This document shows, one piece after another, positions 25,030-34,253 of a DNA stretch of 64,000 nucleotides. The DNA lies in contig NZ_JACXBW010000019.1 in NCBI RefSeq assembly GCF_014712225.1, positions 23,102 through 87,101 on the forward strand, given 5' to 3'. Source of the stretch: Pseudarthrobacter sulfonivorans. GTDB taxonomy: Bacteria > Actinomycetota > Actinomycetes > Actinomycetales > Micrococcaceae. Each line of letters begins with the position of its first letter. Position 1 is the stretch's first letter. A program made the position numbers and the translations under genes. The notes under the pieces are model-generated. The model saw only the letters and a program-made list of their open reading frames with translations, had not been told where the DNA came from and made no database searches.

Positions 25030-26117
25030 AGGGGCGGGGAGGGGTCGGGAGGCGTGGGGGCCGGGGCGGGCGTGGGGGCGGGGGGTGACGTTGAGTTGCG
25101 GACCACCAGTGAACTCTCCAACGTCAGCTGCGGCTGCTTCAGCTCGCGGCCTTCCATCAGCCGGCGCAGCTGCTCGCCGGCCTTCAGCCCCAGCGGAGTG
25201 GCGGGCAGGTGCACGCTGGTCAGGCTCGGATTGCTGGTGGCGGAGTACGGCAGATCATCAAAGCCCGCTATCGCCAGCTCGCCCGGGATCTGCACGCCGG
25301 CCACGCGTGCTTCCTGCAGCACGCCGTAGGCGTGCGTGTCGGTACCGCAGACGACGGCGGTGACGCCCTCGCGCTGCCACTCCGGCCAGGCGGCGGCGAA
25401 GGCAGCCGCCGCCGCACCGACGTCGATGGTGGTGCTGATGATGTGACCGGAGTCCACCGTGATCCCGCGGTGCGCGGCCTCCGCCAGGAAGGCTTCGCGG
25501 CGAAGGGCGAACGTCGCCGTCCCGGTGATGCTGTCCACATAGGCAATCTTTTGATGCCCTTCAGCTGCCAGATGCGCCGCCAGTTCCCGGGCTCCGTGGG
25601 CTACGTCCAGATTCACCGACGGCGCATAGGCCTCCATCCCGGGAGCGTCGAGCAGCACCAGTGGCCCGCCGACGGCAAGATCATCCAGGAACCCGGCGTT
25701 GGGGGCATCAACCAGTAGCCCTGCCGGTCGCAGCGCCATCAGTTTCCGCACGTCCGCCGCCTGCGGGAACTCCCCGGCATCGGTGACGGACAGCAGCAGC
25801 TGGTAGTCCGCCCCAAGCGACTCGCGGACACCGGCGATCACCTTGGCGAAGAACGGGTTGGAGATGTCCGGGGCAACCAGGATAACGATCGAGCTGACAC
25901 CTTTGGCCAGGGAGCTGCCCACGCTGTCCACCACGTAGCCGAGCTCGGAAATCGCGTCCGTTACCCGGCGGATGTTCTCCTCCGACACCCGGCCGGCAGT
26001 CTTGCCGTTGGCCACCAGGGATACGGTCGCCGTCGAAACGCCGGCGCGGGAAGCGACCATGGCTGCCGTGATCCGTTGCGCACGCAGGGGCTGCTGCTGC
26101 TGTTCCACGGATTCCAT
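25011..26117 (-). CDS. LacI family transcriptional regulator
   Basis: About 368 residues. The HTH and hinge are ITAAMVASRAGVSTATVSLVANG. A periplasmic-binding-like effector domain follows, with IVILVAPDISNPFFAKVIAGV and ELAIAGFDDLPYSATSNPSLTSVHLP. It diverges from the nucleoside hydrolase operon and probably represses it through two palindromes at 26268-26305. I place the start at ATG 26117; a GTG three codons later has better Shine-Dalgarno spacing. After the fold the protein ends in a Pro-rich tail and GRSLT, which is encoded by the dispersed repeat that also provides the stop. Confidence 0.87.
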   Translation of the reverse strand: MESVEQQQQPLRAQRITAAMVASRAGVSTATVSLVANGKTAGRVSEENIRRVTDAISELGYVVDSVGSSLAKGVSSIVILVAPDISNPFFAKVIAGVRESLGADYQLLLSVTDAGEFPQAADVRKLMALRPAGLLVDAPNAGFLDDLAVGGPLVLLDAPGMEAYAPSVNLDVAHGARELAAHLAAEGHQKIAYVDSITGTATFALRREAFLAEAAHRGITVDSGHIISTTIDVGAAAAAFAAAWPEWQREGVTAVVCGTDTHAYGVLQEARVAGVQIPGELAIAGFDDLPYSATSNPSLTSVHLPATPLGLKAGEQLRRLMEGRELKQPQLTLESSLVVRNSTSPPAPTPAPAPTPPDPSPPLGRSLT

Positions 26118-26267
26118 CCTTTGATCGTAGTAGGCGGGGAGTGCGGTCAACGCACGTCCGCCTCCCGGCACCACCCCGGCCGGGGTCCGAAGGCATAGTG
26201 AAGGGCTGCTGTCCCGCATCCCCGCTGCTGCGAGCCTTTTCCGCTGCCCGCAGGATCAGCGCGGAAA

Positions 26268-26281
26268 GTTAAGCGCTTGAC
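26268..26281. promoter_or_regulatory. LacI-type operator 1, GTTAAGCGCTTGAC
   Basis: GTTAAGCGCTTGAC has the AAGCGCTT palindrome with a central CG, the normal form of LacI/GalR operators. It lies between the LacI gene and the nucleoside hydrolase gene. A second identical copy follows 24 bases further on. Confidence 0.75.
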
Positions 26282-26291
26282 GTGCGGCAAC

Positions 26292-26305
26292 GTTAAGCGC
26301 TTGAC
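26292..26305. promoter_or_regulatory. LacI-type operator 2, GTTAAGCGCTTGAC
   Basis: Identical to operator 1, with a 24-base centre-to-centre distance. The pair sits about 85 bases before the proposed GTG start of the hydrolase, in the promoter region of the nucleoside operon. Confidence 0.75.
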
Positions 26306-26387
26306 GCGGTGTGCCTGCGGGTGTCATGATCGCTTTGATTGCTTTCGCCCGCTGCCCCGGCAGGCCCCAATGACGTGGAGAATAAAC

Positions 26388-27386
26388 GTGGAATCCCAAC
26401 CGACGAACCCCGCCCCCAGGAAGATCATCCTCGACTGCGACCCCGGGCATGACGACGCCGTGGCCATGCTGCTCGCGCACGGCAACCCAGGCATCGAACT
26501 CCTGGCCGTCACCACGGTGGTGGGCAACCAGACCCTCGAAAAGGTCACCAAAAACGCCCTGTCCGTCGGGACGATCGCCGGCATCACCGGCGTTCCCTTC
26601 GCCGCCGGCTGCGCCCGCCCCCTGGTCCGCACCATCGAAACCGCGCCCACCATCCACGGCGAAACGGGCATGGACGGCCCCGCCCAGCCCGAGTCGGCCA
26701 TCGAACTGGACCCGCGCCACGCCGTCGACCTCATCATCGACACCGTCATGGCCCACGAACCCGGCACCGTCACCCTCGTTCCCACCGGCGGCCTCACCAA
26801 CATCGCGCTGGCAGCCCGCAAGGAGCCGCGCATTGTGGGGCGCGTGAAGGAAGTTGTCCTGATGGGCGGCGGCTACCACGTGGGCAACTGGAGCGCCGTG
26901 GCCGAATTCAACATCATCATCGACCCCGAAGCCGCGCACATTGTGTTCAACGAGAAGTGGCCCGTGGTGATGGTGGGCCTGGACCTCACGCACCAGGCAC
27001 TCGCCACTCCCGAGGTGGTGGAGAACATCGCCGCAGTGGGCACCGGCCCGGCCAAGTTCGTGCTGGAACTGATGGAATTCTTCACCAAGACCTACAAGGA
27101 CGCCCAGGGTTTCGACTACCCGCCCGTCCACGATCCCTGTGCCGTGGCCTACGTGATCGATCCCAGCATCGTCAGCACCCGCAAGGTTCCCGTGGACATC
27201 GAACTGCAGGGCAAACTGACGCTCGGGATGACTGTGGCCGACTTCCGTGCCCCCGCACCTGAAGACTGCAACACCTCCGTTGCCGTCGATCTGGACCACA
27301 AAAAGTTCTGGGACCTCGTCACCGACGCGCTGGTCCGGATCGGCGAGCCGACAACCGGCGAGCCGGAAACTGCAGAGGCCAAGTAA
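26388..27386 (+). CDS. Nucleoside hydrolase (inosine/uridine-preferring family)
   Basis: A 332-residue hydrolase. The calcium/ribose motif DCDPGHDDAVAMLLA is near the N-terminus. Further marks are VVGNQTLEKVTKNAL, IHGETGMDG, VTLVPTGGLTNIA, VLMGGGYHVGN, and the late HDPCAVAYVIDP with the conserved His. It splits nucleosides to base and ribose. The GTG at 26388 has GGAG seven bases before it, which I prefer over an ATG at 26370. It is first in an operon with an MFS carrier and ribokinase, which together form a full nucleoside-salvage set under LacI control. Confidence 0.9.
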   Translation: MESQPTNPAPRKIILDCDPGHDDAVAMLLAHGNPGIELLAVTTVVGNQTLEKVTKNALSVGTIAGITGVPFAAGCARPLVRTIETAPTIHGETGMDGPAQPESAIELDPRHAVDLIIDTVMAHEPGTVTLVPTGGLTNIALAARKEPRIVGRVKEVVLMGGGYHVGNWSAVAEFNIIIDPEAAHIVFNEKWPVVMVGLDLTHQALATPEVVENIAAVGTGPAKFVLELMEFFTKTYKDAQGFDYPPVHDPCAVAYVIDPSIVSTRKVPVDIELQGKLTLGMTVADFRAPAPEDCNTSVAVDLDHKKFWDLVTDALVRIGEPTTGEPETAEAK

Positions 27387-28805
27387 ATGAGTGCCCTGAC
27401 CAACAGCAAAACCGGCAACGTCACCGCCCTCATGGTGGCCCTGCTCGCCGCCTGCGTCGCCTTCCAGCTCAACGCCTCCATGCTCAGCCCCGCCCTGGTC
27501 ACCATGGGCGAGGAGCTCAACACCGACCAGGCCACCATCGGCCTGTCCCAGACCTGGTTCTTCACCGCGGCCGCCCTGTTTTCCCTCTTCCTGCCCCGCC
27601 TGAGCGACATCATCGGCCGCAAGAAGATCCTGATCGGCATGATGGTGCTGATGGCCGTCGGTTCGGTCATCGCAGCCCTGGCCCCGGACGTCACCTGGCT
27701 CTTTGTGGGCCGCATCATCCAGGGCGTCAGCGGCCCCACTGTCCCGCTCTGCCTCATCATGCTCCGGTCCGCCGTCAGCAGCCCCAAAAAGTACGGCACG
27801 CTCATGGGCCTGATCACCGCGGTCAACGGCGGCGTGGCCGGCGTCGACTCCTTTGTGGGCGGCTACTTCGCCGAGCACTACGGCTTCCGCAGCATCTTCT
27901 GGCTGATGGTGGTCCTTGCCGTCGTCGCCACGGCCCTGATCGCGTTCCTCGCCGGCGAAAGCAAGCCGGCCGCCGGCACCACCATGGACTGGCTTGGCGT
28001 TTTCTTCATCGTGATCGCGGTCGGCGCCCTCCTCACCGCCCTCAATGAAGGCTCGAAGCTGGTGGGCGGGTTCGAGGCCGGCACGCTGATGCTGGCCATC
28101 GGCCTGGTGCTGGTTGCCGCCGCCGCGTTTTACGCCTTCTGGACTGTGGAAAAGCGCGCCAAGCAGCCGATGGTGGAGATCATCCACCTGCGCCAGCGCT
28201 CCACCTGGGCGCCGCTGCTGACCACCACGCTGACCATGACCGGCATCTTCGCGGTCATCAACGGCATTGTGCCGGCCTACGTCCAGGCCGCCGGACCCGG
28301 ATTCGGCATCGGCCCCACCGAAATGGCGCTGATCATCCTCACCCCGTATGCCCTGCTCGGCTGGCTGGTGGGCCCCATCAGCGGCCGGCTCGCTCCCGTG
28401 CTCGGGTACACCAAGGTCCTCCGGATCGGCATGCTCGGCAGCATCGCCGCCCTGGCCATCATCGCGTTCTTCGGCCTCAGCAGCCTGCCCATGATGATCG
28501 CCGGCACGGTCTTGCTGGGCATCATGTACGCCGGTACGGTCAACATCATGCTGAATGGTCTCGGAGTTGTCCTTTCACCCGCCGGAAACCCGGGGTTCCT
28601 GCCCGGCATGAACGCGGGCGCCTTCAACCTGGGCGCCGGCCTCAGCTTCCTGGTGCTGCCCGCAGTACTGGTTGCCACGTCCGCCCTGGGCGATGCCAAG
28701 GCGTCCTACCTGACGGTAGTGCTCGTCGGCCTCATCATCACCGTGGCCGCCTTCGGGGCCTCACTCCTGATCCCCAAGCCCGTCGAGGCTGAGGTGACCG
28801 AATGA
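27387..28805 (+). CDS. MFS transporter, probable nucleoside carrier
   Basis: A 472-residue carrier with 14 likely helices. The MFS loop pattern is seen as LFLPRLSDIIGRKKILIGMMVL between TM2 and TM3. GRIIQGVSGPTVPLCLIML is the TM4/5 region. This is the DHA2 drug-transporter-like group. Its ATG directly follows the hydrolase stop (TAAATG), and its end overlaps the ribokinase start as ATGA. Linkage to nucleoside hydrolase and ribokinase points to nucleoside or ribose uptake; this is inferred from the operon only. Confidence 0.85.
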   Translation: MSALTNSKTGNVTALMVALLAACVAFQLNASMLSPALVTMGEELNTDQATIGLSQTWFFTAAALFSLFLPRLSDIIGRKKILIGMMVLMAVGSVIAALAPDVTWLFVGRIIQGVSGPTVPLCLIMLRSAVSSPKKYGTLMGLITAVNGGVAGVDSFVGGYFAEHYGFRSIFWLMVVLAVVATALIAFLAGESKPAAGTTMDWLGVFFIVIAVGALLTALNEGSKLVGGFEAGTLMLAIGLVLVAAAAFYAFWTVEKRAKQPMVEIIHLRQRSTWAPLLTTTLTMTGIFAVINGIVPAYVQAAGPGFGIGPTEMALIILTPYALLGWLVGPISGRLAPVLGYTKVLRIGMLGSIAALAIIAFFGLSSLPMMIAGTVLLGIMYAGTVNIMLNGLGVVLSPAGNPGFLPGMNAGAFNLGAGLSFLVLPAVLVATSALGDAKASYLTVVLVGLIITVAAFGASLLIPKPVEAEVTE

Positions 28806-29776
28806 CCGCCGCCGAAGCACGCACCGCTGGCGAGATCGTCGTCGTCGGCTCCCTGAACGCTGACCTCACCATCTACTGTGAGCGGCTGCCGCTGCCCGGT
28901 GAGACAGTGCACGGCAACGGTTTCGCGGTGAACCCGGGCGGCAAGAGCGCCAACCAGGCGGTGGCCGCCAGCCTGCTGGGAGCGGAGGTCCACCTTGTCG
29001 GCGCTGTGGGGGACGACTCGAACGGGGAGATGCTGATTACGTCGGCTTCGGGTGCGGGAGTTCACCTCGGACATGTCCGGACCGCCCCCGCGGAGACGGG
29101 CGTCGCCGTCATCGCCGTGGACGCCAACGGTGAGAACAACATCATCATCTCGGCGGGGGCCAACGGCACCCTCTCGCCCGCGGACGTCGCCGCGGCAGCG
29201 GACGTCATCAACGGCGCCGCGGTCGTCTGCCTCTGCCTCGAAGTCAGCATGGAAACGGTGCTGGCCGCCGCCCAGGCAGGGCACGACGCCGGCGCAACAG
29301 TGGTGCTGAACCTCTCGCCTTATACGGAAATCCCGCAGCGGTTGGCGGACCTGACGGACGTCCTGCTGGTCAACGCCCACGAGGCGGCGCAGTTCCTCGG
29401 GTCCGCTGAGATTCCCGGCAGCGACGGGGACGCCGGCGACTGGGAAGCGGTCCGCCTGAGCTTCGCTGAGCGGGGGCTCCAGCAGGTCCTCGTGACGCTC
29501 GGGGCCAACGGCTCCGTGGTGCTCGATTCACTCGCCGACCCCGGGCAGCAGCTTGTTCAGATCGCGCCGGTCAAGGTCAAGGCGGTGGACACCACCGGCG
29601 CCGGCGACGCCTTCACCGGGGCCGTGGCCGCGCGCCTGGCAGCCGGCGCATCACTGGCCCACGCCGCAGCCTTCGCCTCAATCGCTGCCGCGCTCGCCAC
29701 CACCCGCAAGGGAACCCAGTTCGCCTACCCGGATGAGGACGACGTCAAACGCGTGCTCGCCTCGGGATCCGTCTGA
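28802..29776 (+). CDS. rbsK: Ribokinase (PfkB family)
   Basis: A 324-residue PfkB kinase. GSLNADLTIYCERLPLPGETVHG and NPGGKSANQAVAASLLGAEV form the substrate lid and the first PfkB signature. The catalytic end is DTTGAGDAFTGAVAARL, with the general base Asp. It turns the ribose released by the hydrolase into ribose 5-phosphate. It overlaps the MFS stop by 4 bases and ends the operon just before a strong hairpin. Close pentose-kinase relatives cannot be excluded, but the context fits ribose. Confidence 0.88.
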   Translation: MTAAEARTAGEIVVVGSLNADLTIYCERLPLPGETVHGNGFAVNPGGKSANQAVAASLLGAEVHLVGAVGDDSNGEMLITSASGAGVHLGHVRTAPAETGVAVIAVDANGENNIIISAGANGTLSPADVAAAADVINGAAVVCLCLEVSMETVLAAAQAGHDAGATVVLNLSPYTEIPQRLADLTDVLLVNAHEAAQFLGSAEIPGSDGDAGDWEAVRLSFAERGLQQVLVTLGANGSVVLDSLADPGQQLVQIAPVKVKAVDTTGAGDAFTGAVAARLAAGASLAHAAAFASIAAALATTRKGTQFAYPDEDDVKRVLASGSV

Positions 29777-29794
29777 CGGTTACACGAAACACGC

Positions 29795-29836
29795 GAAACG
29801 CCGACGGCGACAGGTGACTGTCGCCGTCGGCGTTTC
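29795..29836. terminator. Terminator between the ribokinase and deacetylase genes
   Basis: A perfect 19-base hairpin (29795-29813 with 29818-29836, loop GTGA) is followed on the right by a T-rich tract. It lies between convergent genes and should serve the nucleoside operon at least. Confidence 0.9.
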
Positions 29837-29891
29837 TTTGTGTGCGGGGTTGCGGTGGCCGGGCTTGAGGAGCCGCGGTTACGGGCCGCGG

Positions 29892-30851
29892 TTACCGGCC
29901 GTGCGTACCGGCCGGACTGTGCTGGTGAACGGCAGCCGGCGTGAACCTTGCTCCCGTGTCCGGGAAGGACGGGACCTCGATCCTGGCGTGGGTGTGGACT
30001 TCCTGGACCGTCCGGCGGGTGTGCTCGGCGATCTCCTCCATGGTGGTCACCCACATGCCGTCCATGGATTTCACCCGCTCGATCAGCTTCTCCAAGGCCA
30101 CGGCCTTGGACGGCCGCCCCGAAATGAACGGGTGGTTGGTTAGGACAAAACAGCTGCCCTGGGCGTGGTGTGCCTCGGCCTCGAGAGTCCACATTTCCAG
30201 AACCTTGGCCGGGCTCTCGATCACACCGCTGCCGGTGACCCCGGGGTAGAACGCGTACTGTTCCCAGTCGTCCAGGGTCCAGTCGACCGGGATCTCCACG
30301 ATGTCCCGGCTGTCGCCTTCCGCCACCGCAAAACGGTACGGTGCATCGCCGTCGAGCAGGCTCGAATCGTAGAGGAAGCCGCGGTCCGCCAGGAGCGCCG
30401 GCGAGTGCCAGTTGAGCTCCCACCACGGCGCCCGGTAGCCCACCGGCTCCACGCCGACCTTGGCGAGGGCCGCGAGCCCGCGGTCGATGTAGCGGGCCTC
30501 GGTCGCGGCGTCGATCCCCTGCATGGGTTCGTGCAGGTAGCCGTGGTGCGCCACCTCGTGCCCGGCATCGACGATGCGCCGCACGGTATCCGGGTAGCAC
30601 TCGGCGGTAAAGCCCGGGACGAAGAAGGTGGCCCGGATGTCCTGCCGCTGGAGAATCTGCAGCAGCCGCGGCACCGCCACCTTGGGCCCGTACGACTGGT
30701 GCGTCATCAGGGACATCCGGCTGGTGCTTTTCGGATCGTGGGCGATGGTGCAGGATTCGGCGTCCACGTCGAAGGTGAAGGAGGCTGCTGCCTGCTTGCC
30801 CTCGGGCCAGGTGATCGGGTGGACGGAATCCGCGAATGCGTCAAAGGTCAT
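29892..30851 (-). CDS. PuuE-like polysaccharide deacetylase-fold protein
   Basis: A 319-residue NodB-fold protein with no signal peptide, so it is cytosolic. Motifs are AASFTFDVDAES (metal Asp), HEVAHHGYLHEP (metal His pair) and VGYRAPWWELNW. FVLTNHPFISGRPSKA lies near the end. The set matches the PuuE/HpPgdA group. PuuE is a metal-independent allantoinase in Pseudomonas, and other members deacetylate small substrates. It is the second gene after an NCS1 permease and beside a PucR-type regulator. That context suggests a purine or pyrimidine-derived substrate such as allantoin, though this is not proven. Confidence 0.78.
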   Translation of the reverse strand: MTFDAFADSVHPITWPEGKQAAASFTFDVDAESCTIAHDPKSTSRMSLMTHQSYGPKVAVPRLLQILQRQDIRATFFVPGFTAECYPDTVRRIVDAGHEVAHHGYLHEPMQGIDAATEARYIDRGLAALAKVGVEPVGYRAPWWELNWHSPALLADRGFLYDSSLLDGDAPYRFAVAEGDSRDIVEIPVDWTLDDWEQYAFYPGVTGSGVIESPAKVLEMWTLEAEAHHAQGSCFVLTNHPFISGRPSKAVALEKLIERVKSMDGMWVTTMEEIAEHTRRTVQEVHTHARIEVPSFPDTGARFTPAAVHQHSPAGTHGR

Positions 30852-30912
30852 GGTGTGTTTCGTTTCCTTGGAGGGTCCGTGTGGGCGTCAGGGCCGTTAG
30901 AGCGTCAGTGTT

Positions 30913-32442
30913 TCAGAGCCCTGCCGGGGCGCTGGGCTGGGTGGCGAACTTCAGGTCGGCGGTGGCCTGGGCAACCGTGGCGGACGGCAGGGCGGAGTCC
31001 AGGTGCCTGCGGTGGTATGCCGGGCCCAGGAGGGCGTAGGTGCCGGCGCTGGTCAGACCGCCCGCGAGCCAGGAAAGATCCCAGCCGCCCAAAGCAACCG
31101 CAATGGGGCCCTGCATGGCGGGAACCAGTCCGTACATGAACAGCCAAGTGGCGAAGATGCCCACCAGCAGAGAGACAATTCCGGCCCAGTTGACCACGGG
31201 GAGCCGTTTGGTGCCAATCGCGTCAAAGAGCCTTTCCGGGTTGCCCGGCCAGCGCTTCTCGAGCCAGAAGTAGTGGACCAGCATGACTCCACCCCACGCG
31301 GCTACCCAGGCGACAAGCCCGATCAGCCATGCGTCCAGGATCGCGGCGAAGTCTTCCTGGAAGATGAAGAAGACGACGGCGGCGAGCGAGAACACGCCGA
31401 CGAACAGGTTGAGCTTGCGGCGGCTGATGGTGATGTCCAGCGCCTGCGTGGCCACCGAGAACGTGTAGATGTTCAGGATGTTCGTGGCGATGGGTCCGTG
31501 CAGCACCATCAGCAGTACGGGCAGCGCCATCACACCGAAGTTCTGCACGATGAGTTTGCCGGGGTCGATTTCACCGCTGTTGGTGGCGAGGCTGGCGCCG
31601 AGGATTCCGAGCCACACCACGGGGATGAACTGGCCCAGGACGGATGCCAGGTAGACCTTCTTCTTGGGGACTTCGGTGCTGACAAACCGGGAGTAGTCGG
31701 CGGCGTAGGTGAACCAGGTGATGCCCCAGCCGATGCCGATGGCGGTCATCACGGCACTCATGGCGGCGATGCGCTCTGAGCCCTCAAGGATATGGCCGGC
31801 CGGGCCGGCGTAGCCCCAGTCGATTTTCATGCCGAACCAGGCCACGGCGGACATTACGGCCAGGATGATGATGGTGGGCGGCACGGTCCACTTTTCGAAG
31901 GCCGCGATGGCCTTGTAGCCGAACCAGGCGATCGCAACCTGTGCGGCCATGATGGCGGTGGCCACACCGATCTTCCAGACATAGTTGTGGGCAGTGGGGT
32001 CAACCCAGCCCAGCGTGCCGAACAGGGCCATGACCAGGTCCAGGATGATCCAGGTGTTAACCGCGCACCAACCGATCACCAAGAGGGCCTGGATGGCTGC
32101 GGGGAGGTAGTTGCCGCGACGGCCGAACGCTGCGCGGGCCAGGACCATGCCGGTGGCGCCGGTCTTCTGGCCGAGTAGTACAAAGCAGCCGAACAGCAGC
32201 ATGCCGATCAGGTTCCCCAAAACCAGAACGGTGACCGTGTCAGCGAAGCCGAGGCCGAGGTGGATGCCGAGTGCGCCGAGCACCCAGTTGATCGGTGCAA
32301 GGTTGGCGCCGGCCCAGATCCAGAACTGGCCGGAAACTTTGCGCGTGCGCTGGGACTCGGGAATGGGCTGGAGCCAGGCTTCGCAGTCTTCGGCCGGCAT
32401 CATTGCCGACTCCTGCTGCGGAGTGGAGAGATTGTTGTGCAT
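30913..32442 (-). CDS. NCS1 family permease (purine/cytosine/allantoin type)
   Basis: A 509-residue membrane protein with twelve likely helices. NCS1 marks are SGQFWIWAGANLAPINWVLGALGI in TM1, LVIGWCAVNTWIILD, GWGITWFTYAADYSRFV and GPIATNILNIYTFSVATQALDI. I chose the ATG at 32442 because GGAGG lies eight bases upstream; earlier in-frame starts add a Cys-rich run that does not fit. The cargo could be cytosine, uracil, allantoin or a related compound. It leads the operon with the deacetylase-fold gene and diverges from the PucR gene. Confidence 0.87.
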   Translation of the reverse strand: MHNNLSTPQQESAMMPAEDCEAWLQPIPESQRTRKVSGQFWIWAGANLAPINWVLGALGIHLGLGFADTVTVLVLGNLIGMLLFGCFVLLGQKTGATGMVLARAAFGRRGNYLPAAIQALLVIGWCAVNTWIILDLVMALFGTLGWVDPTAHNYVWKIGVATAIMAAQVAIAWFGYKAIAAFEKWTVPPTIIILAVMSAVAWFGMKIDWGYAGPAGHILEGSERIAAMSAVMTAIGIGWGITWFTYAADYSRFVSTEVPKKKVYLASVLGQFIPVVWLGILGASLATNSGEIDPGKLIVQNFGVMALPVLLMVLHGPIATNILNIYTFSVATQALDITISRRKLNLFVGVFSLAAVVFFIFQEDFAAILDAWLIGLVAWVAAWGGVMLVHYFWLEKRWPGNPERLFDAIGTKRLPVVNWAGIVSLLVGIFATWLFMYGLVPAMQGPIAVALGGWDLSWLAGGLTSAGTYALLGPAYHRRHLDSALPSATVAQATADLKFATQPSAPAGL

Positions 32443-32482
32443 GGGGGGAGCCTCCATGAGTAAAAGGGATAGCTTCAGATTA

Positions 32483-32498
32483 TGTGGCTCAGGCCACA
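32483..32498. promoter_or_regulatory. Candidate PucR operator TGTGGC-TCAG-GCCACA
   Basis: A 6-base inverted repeat with a 4-base spacer lies in the 108-base gap between the divergent NCS1 permease and PucR genes. It is the clearest dyad in that gap. Binding by the adjacent regulator is inferred. Confidence 0.35.
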
Positions 32499-32550
32499 AG
32501 CACCACATACAATGTGTCATGAACATCGCCCACCTACGCGACGGAGTGTC

Positions 32551-34122
32551 ATGCCAATACGCTTACAGGATGTTTTGAAACATTCCAGCCTCACACCGGC
32601 CGATCCTGTGATCCGCGCTGCGGCGGCCGTTGCCGCCCAGACTCAGCTGCGCTGGATTCATTCCAGTGAGGTTTTGGACATCGCTCCGTTACTCGGCGGC
32701 GGTGAACTGTTGCTCACCGGCGGCCAGGCCCTGGTCGCGGCAACGGATAAGCGGCGGGTTGGCTACATCTGGGAGCTGGCGGAACGCCGAGTGGCCGCTT
32801 TGGCCATCGAGACGGGTACCGGCCTGCCGTCCATTCCGTCCGCCATGGTGGCAGCAGCTGAGGCCGCCGGGCTTCCGTTGATAGAGCTCCGCAAAGTGGT
32901 GCCGTTTGTTGGCGTTATGGAAGCCATCAACTCGCTGCTGGTGAGCGAGACAGCTGGGCACTTGCAGCAGGCCGACGGGGCAAGTCACGCGATGGCGGTG
33001 GAGCTGGCCCACGGCGGCAGCCTGGACCGGATCCTGGCCGTCCTCGCCGACGCTACCGGCACGGAAGTTGTCCTGACATCCAATGAAGGGGCGCCGCTGG
33101 CAAGTGCACTGCCGGCCGAACAAGCCGCGGAGGCCGAGCCTGCGCTGACCGCCAACGCAGAGCAGGACCGTGCCCGGACCATCTCCGTTGACGTTTCCGT
33201 TCGTGGCATCCCGTCGGCCCGGCTTACGCTCCGTGCCTTGGCGGGATCCGACGTGAACCTGGCGAGGATCGCGGGGAACCGCTCAGTGGACATTCTGGCG
33301 TTGGCTTTGCTTCAGCGCATGCCCCCGGGCCTGAAGGAGATGGCAGGCGCGGCTCTGATCCGCGCCGTCGATTCGGGAACCCAGAACTGGCGGCTCCAAC
33401 AGCTGGCCCCGGCGGCAGGGATCCCGCTCTCAGCGCGGCTGGTGGCCATTGTGGTCCGGTCCCCGGGCTCGCGGCAGCTCCGCACCGCCGTCGAACAACT
33501 GCTGGACAGGGCTGGGCGGCACAGCGCGAGCTACGCGGACAATGCGGAGCTCCTGGCGCTCGCCGTCCTTCGCCCGGACACTACCCGGGAAGACAGGAAG
33601 GACATATTGGCCGGACTGCAGGCGCTTGAATTGCCGGAGGGGAGCGTCAGTGCAGTGGGTCCCGTGGCCGCCGGCATTGCCGCCGCTCCGTGGTCGCTGA
33701 CCGAGGCCAGGCTAACGCTGGAACTTGCCTCCGGCGTCGGGGTTAACAGCAAGGGGACCATGCAGTCCGGGGGTGTCCTCGATGCTGAGGATTTCGCGGT
33801 GGAACGGCTCGCATCCCACTCCCTGGACGACGCCCGCCGCACGGACTTCGTCCGCCAGCAGCTGGGAGCCATCCTCGTGCACGATGAGCAGCGCCACTCC
33901 GCCCTCCTGGAGACCCTGCGGGTCTGGCTGGACTCAGGCTGCAATACCGCGCAGGCCGCGCGGGAGCTGCATCTGGAGCGTCAGTCGATGCACCAGCGTC
34001 TCCAGCGGATCTTCACACTTTGCGGCGGCGACCCCCGCGGAACGGGCCGGCTCGCGGCTCTGCACCTGGCCACCCGCCTCGCCGCGATGCAATCCACATT
34101 GCCAGGACGCTCTCTCACTTAA
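32551..34122 (+). CDS. PucR family transcriptional regulator
   Basis: About 523 residues. An N-terminal PucR domain starts MPIRLQDVL and includes GELLLTGGQALVA and LPLIELRKVVPF. A middle GGDEF-like region follows, and the C-terminal PucR HTH is seen as ARELHLERQSMHQRLQRIFTLCGGDPRGTGRLAALHLATRLA. GGAG precedes the ATG at 32551. PucR-type proteins activate purine and amino-acid catabolic genes. It diverges from the NCS1 permease. The C-terminus GRSLT and the stop codon are encoded by the dispersed repeat, exactly as in the LacI gene at 25011. Confidence 0.87.
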   Translation: MPIRLQDVLKHSSLTPADPVIRAAAAVAAQTQLRWIHSSEVLDIAPLLGGGELLLTGGQALVAATDKRRVGYIWELAERRVAALAIETGTGLPSIPSAMVAAAEAAGLPLIELRKVVPFVGVMEAINSLLVSETAGHLQQADGASHAMAVELAHGGSLDRILAVLADATGTEVVLTSNEGAPLASALPAEQAAEAEPALTANAEQDRARTISVDVSVRGIPSARLTLRALAGSDVNLARIAGNRSVDILALALLQRMPPGLKEMAGAALIRAVDSGTQNWRLQQLAPAAGIPLSARLVAIVVRSPGSRQLRTAVEQLLDRAGRHSASYADNAELLALAVLRPDTTREDRKDILAGLQALELPEGSVSAVGPVAAGIAAAPWSLTEARLTLELASGVGVNSKGTMQSGGVLDAEDFAVERLASHSLDDARRTDFVRQQLGAILVHDEQRHSALLETLRVWLDSGCNTAQAARELHLERQSMHQRLQRIFTLCGGDPRGTGRLAALHLATRLAAMQSTLPGRSLT

Positions 34123-34162
34123 TGTCGGTTTCCCGGCGATCCTCTCTCACTTAATGTGGGTT
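34104..34162. repeat. Dispersed repeat, two tandem units with the CTCTCTCACTTAA core
   Basis: Two units start with CTCTCTCACTTAATGT at 34110 and 34142, a 32-base period. Each is followed by a GGTTT-containing run. The first unit, preceded by AGGACG, overlaps the end of the PucR gene and supplies its stop. The left side matches the 24.9 kb arms base for base over 19 bases. Confidence 0.85.
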
Positions 34163-34253
34163 TTCGGGCATCCCTCTTTCACCTCCGGCGCCCCGACGAC
34201 CGGCCTGTGGATAACTTCTGCAGCGTCCTGCCGTACCGGGGCACAATGCCAGC

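Noticed and set aside
26256..28187. A 643-codon minus-strand frame
   Set aside because: It is antisense to the nucleoside hydrolase and MFS genes and is full of His/Asp/Gly without any motif.
34104..34162. CRISPR-like array
   Set aside because: Only two units with a 32-base period and no distinct spacers; no cas genes are in the window.
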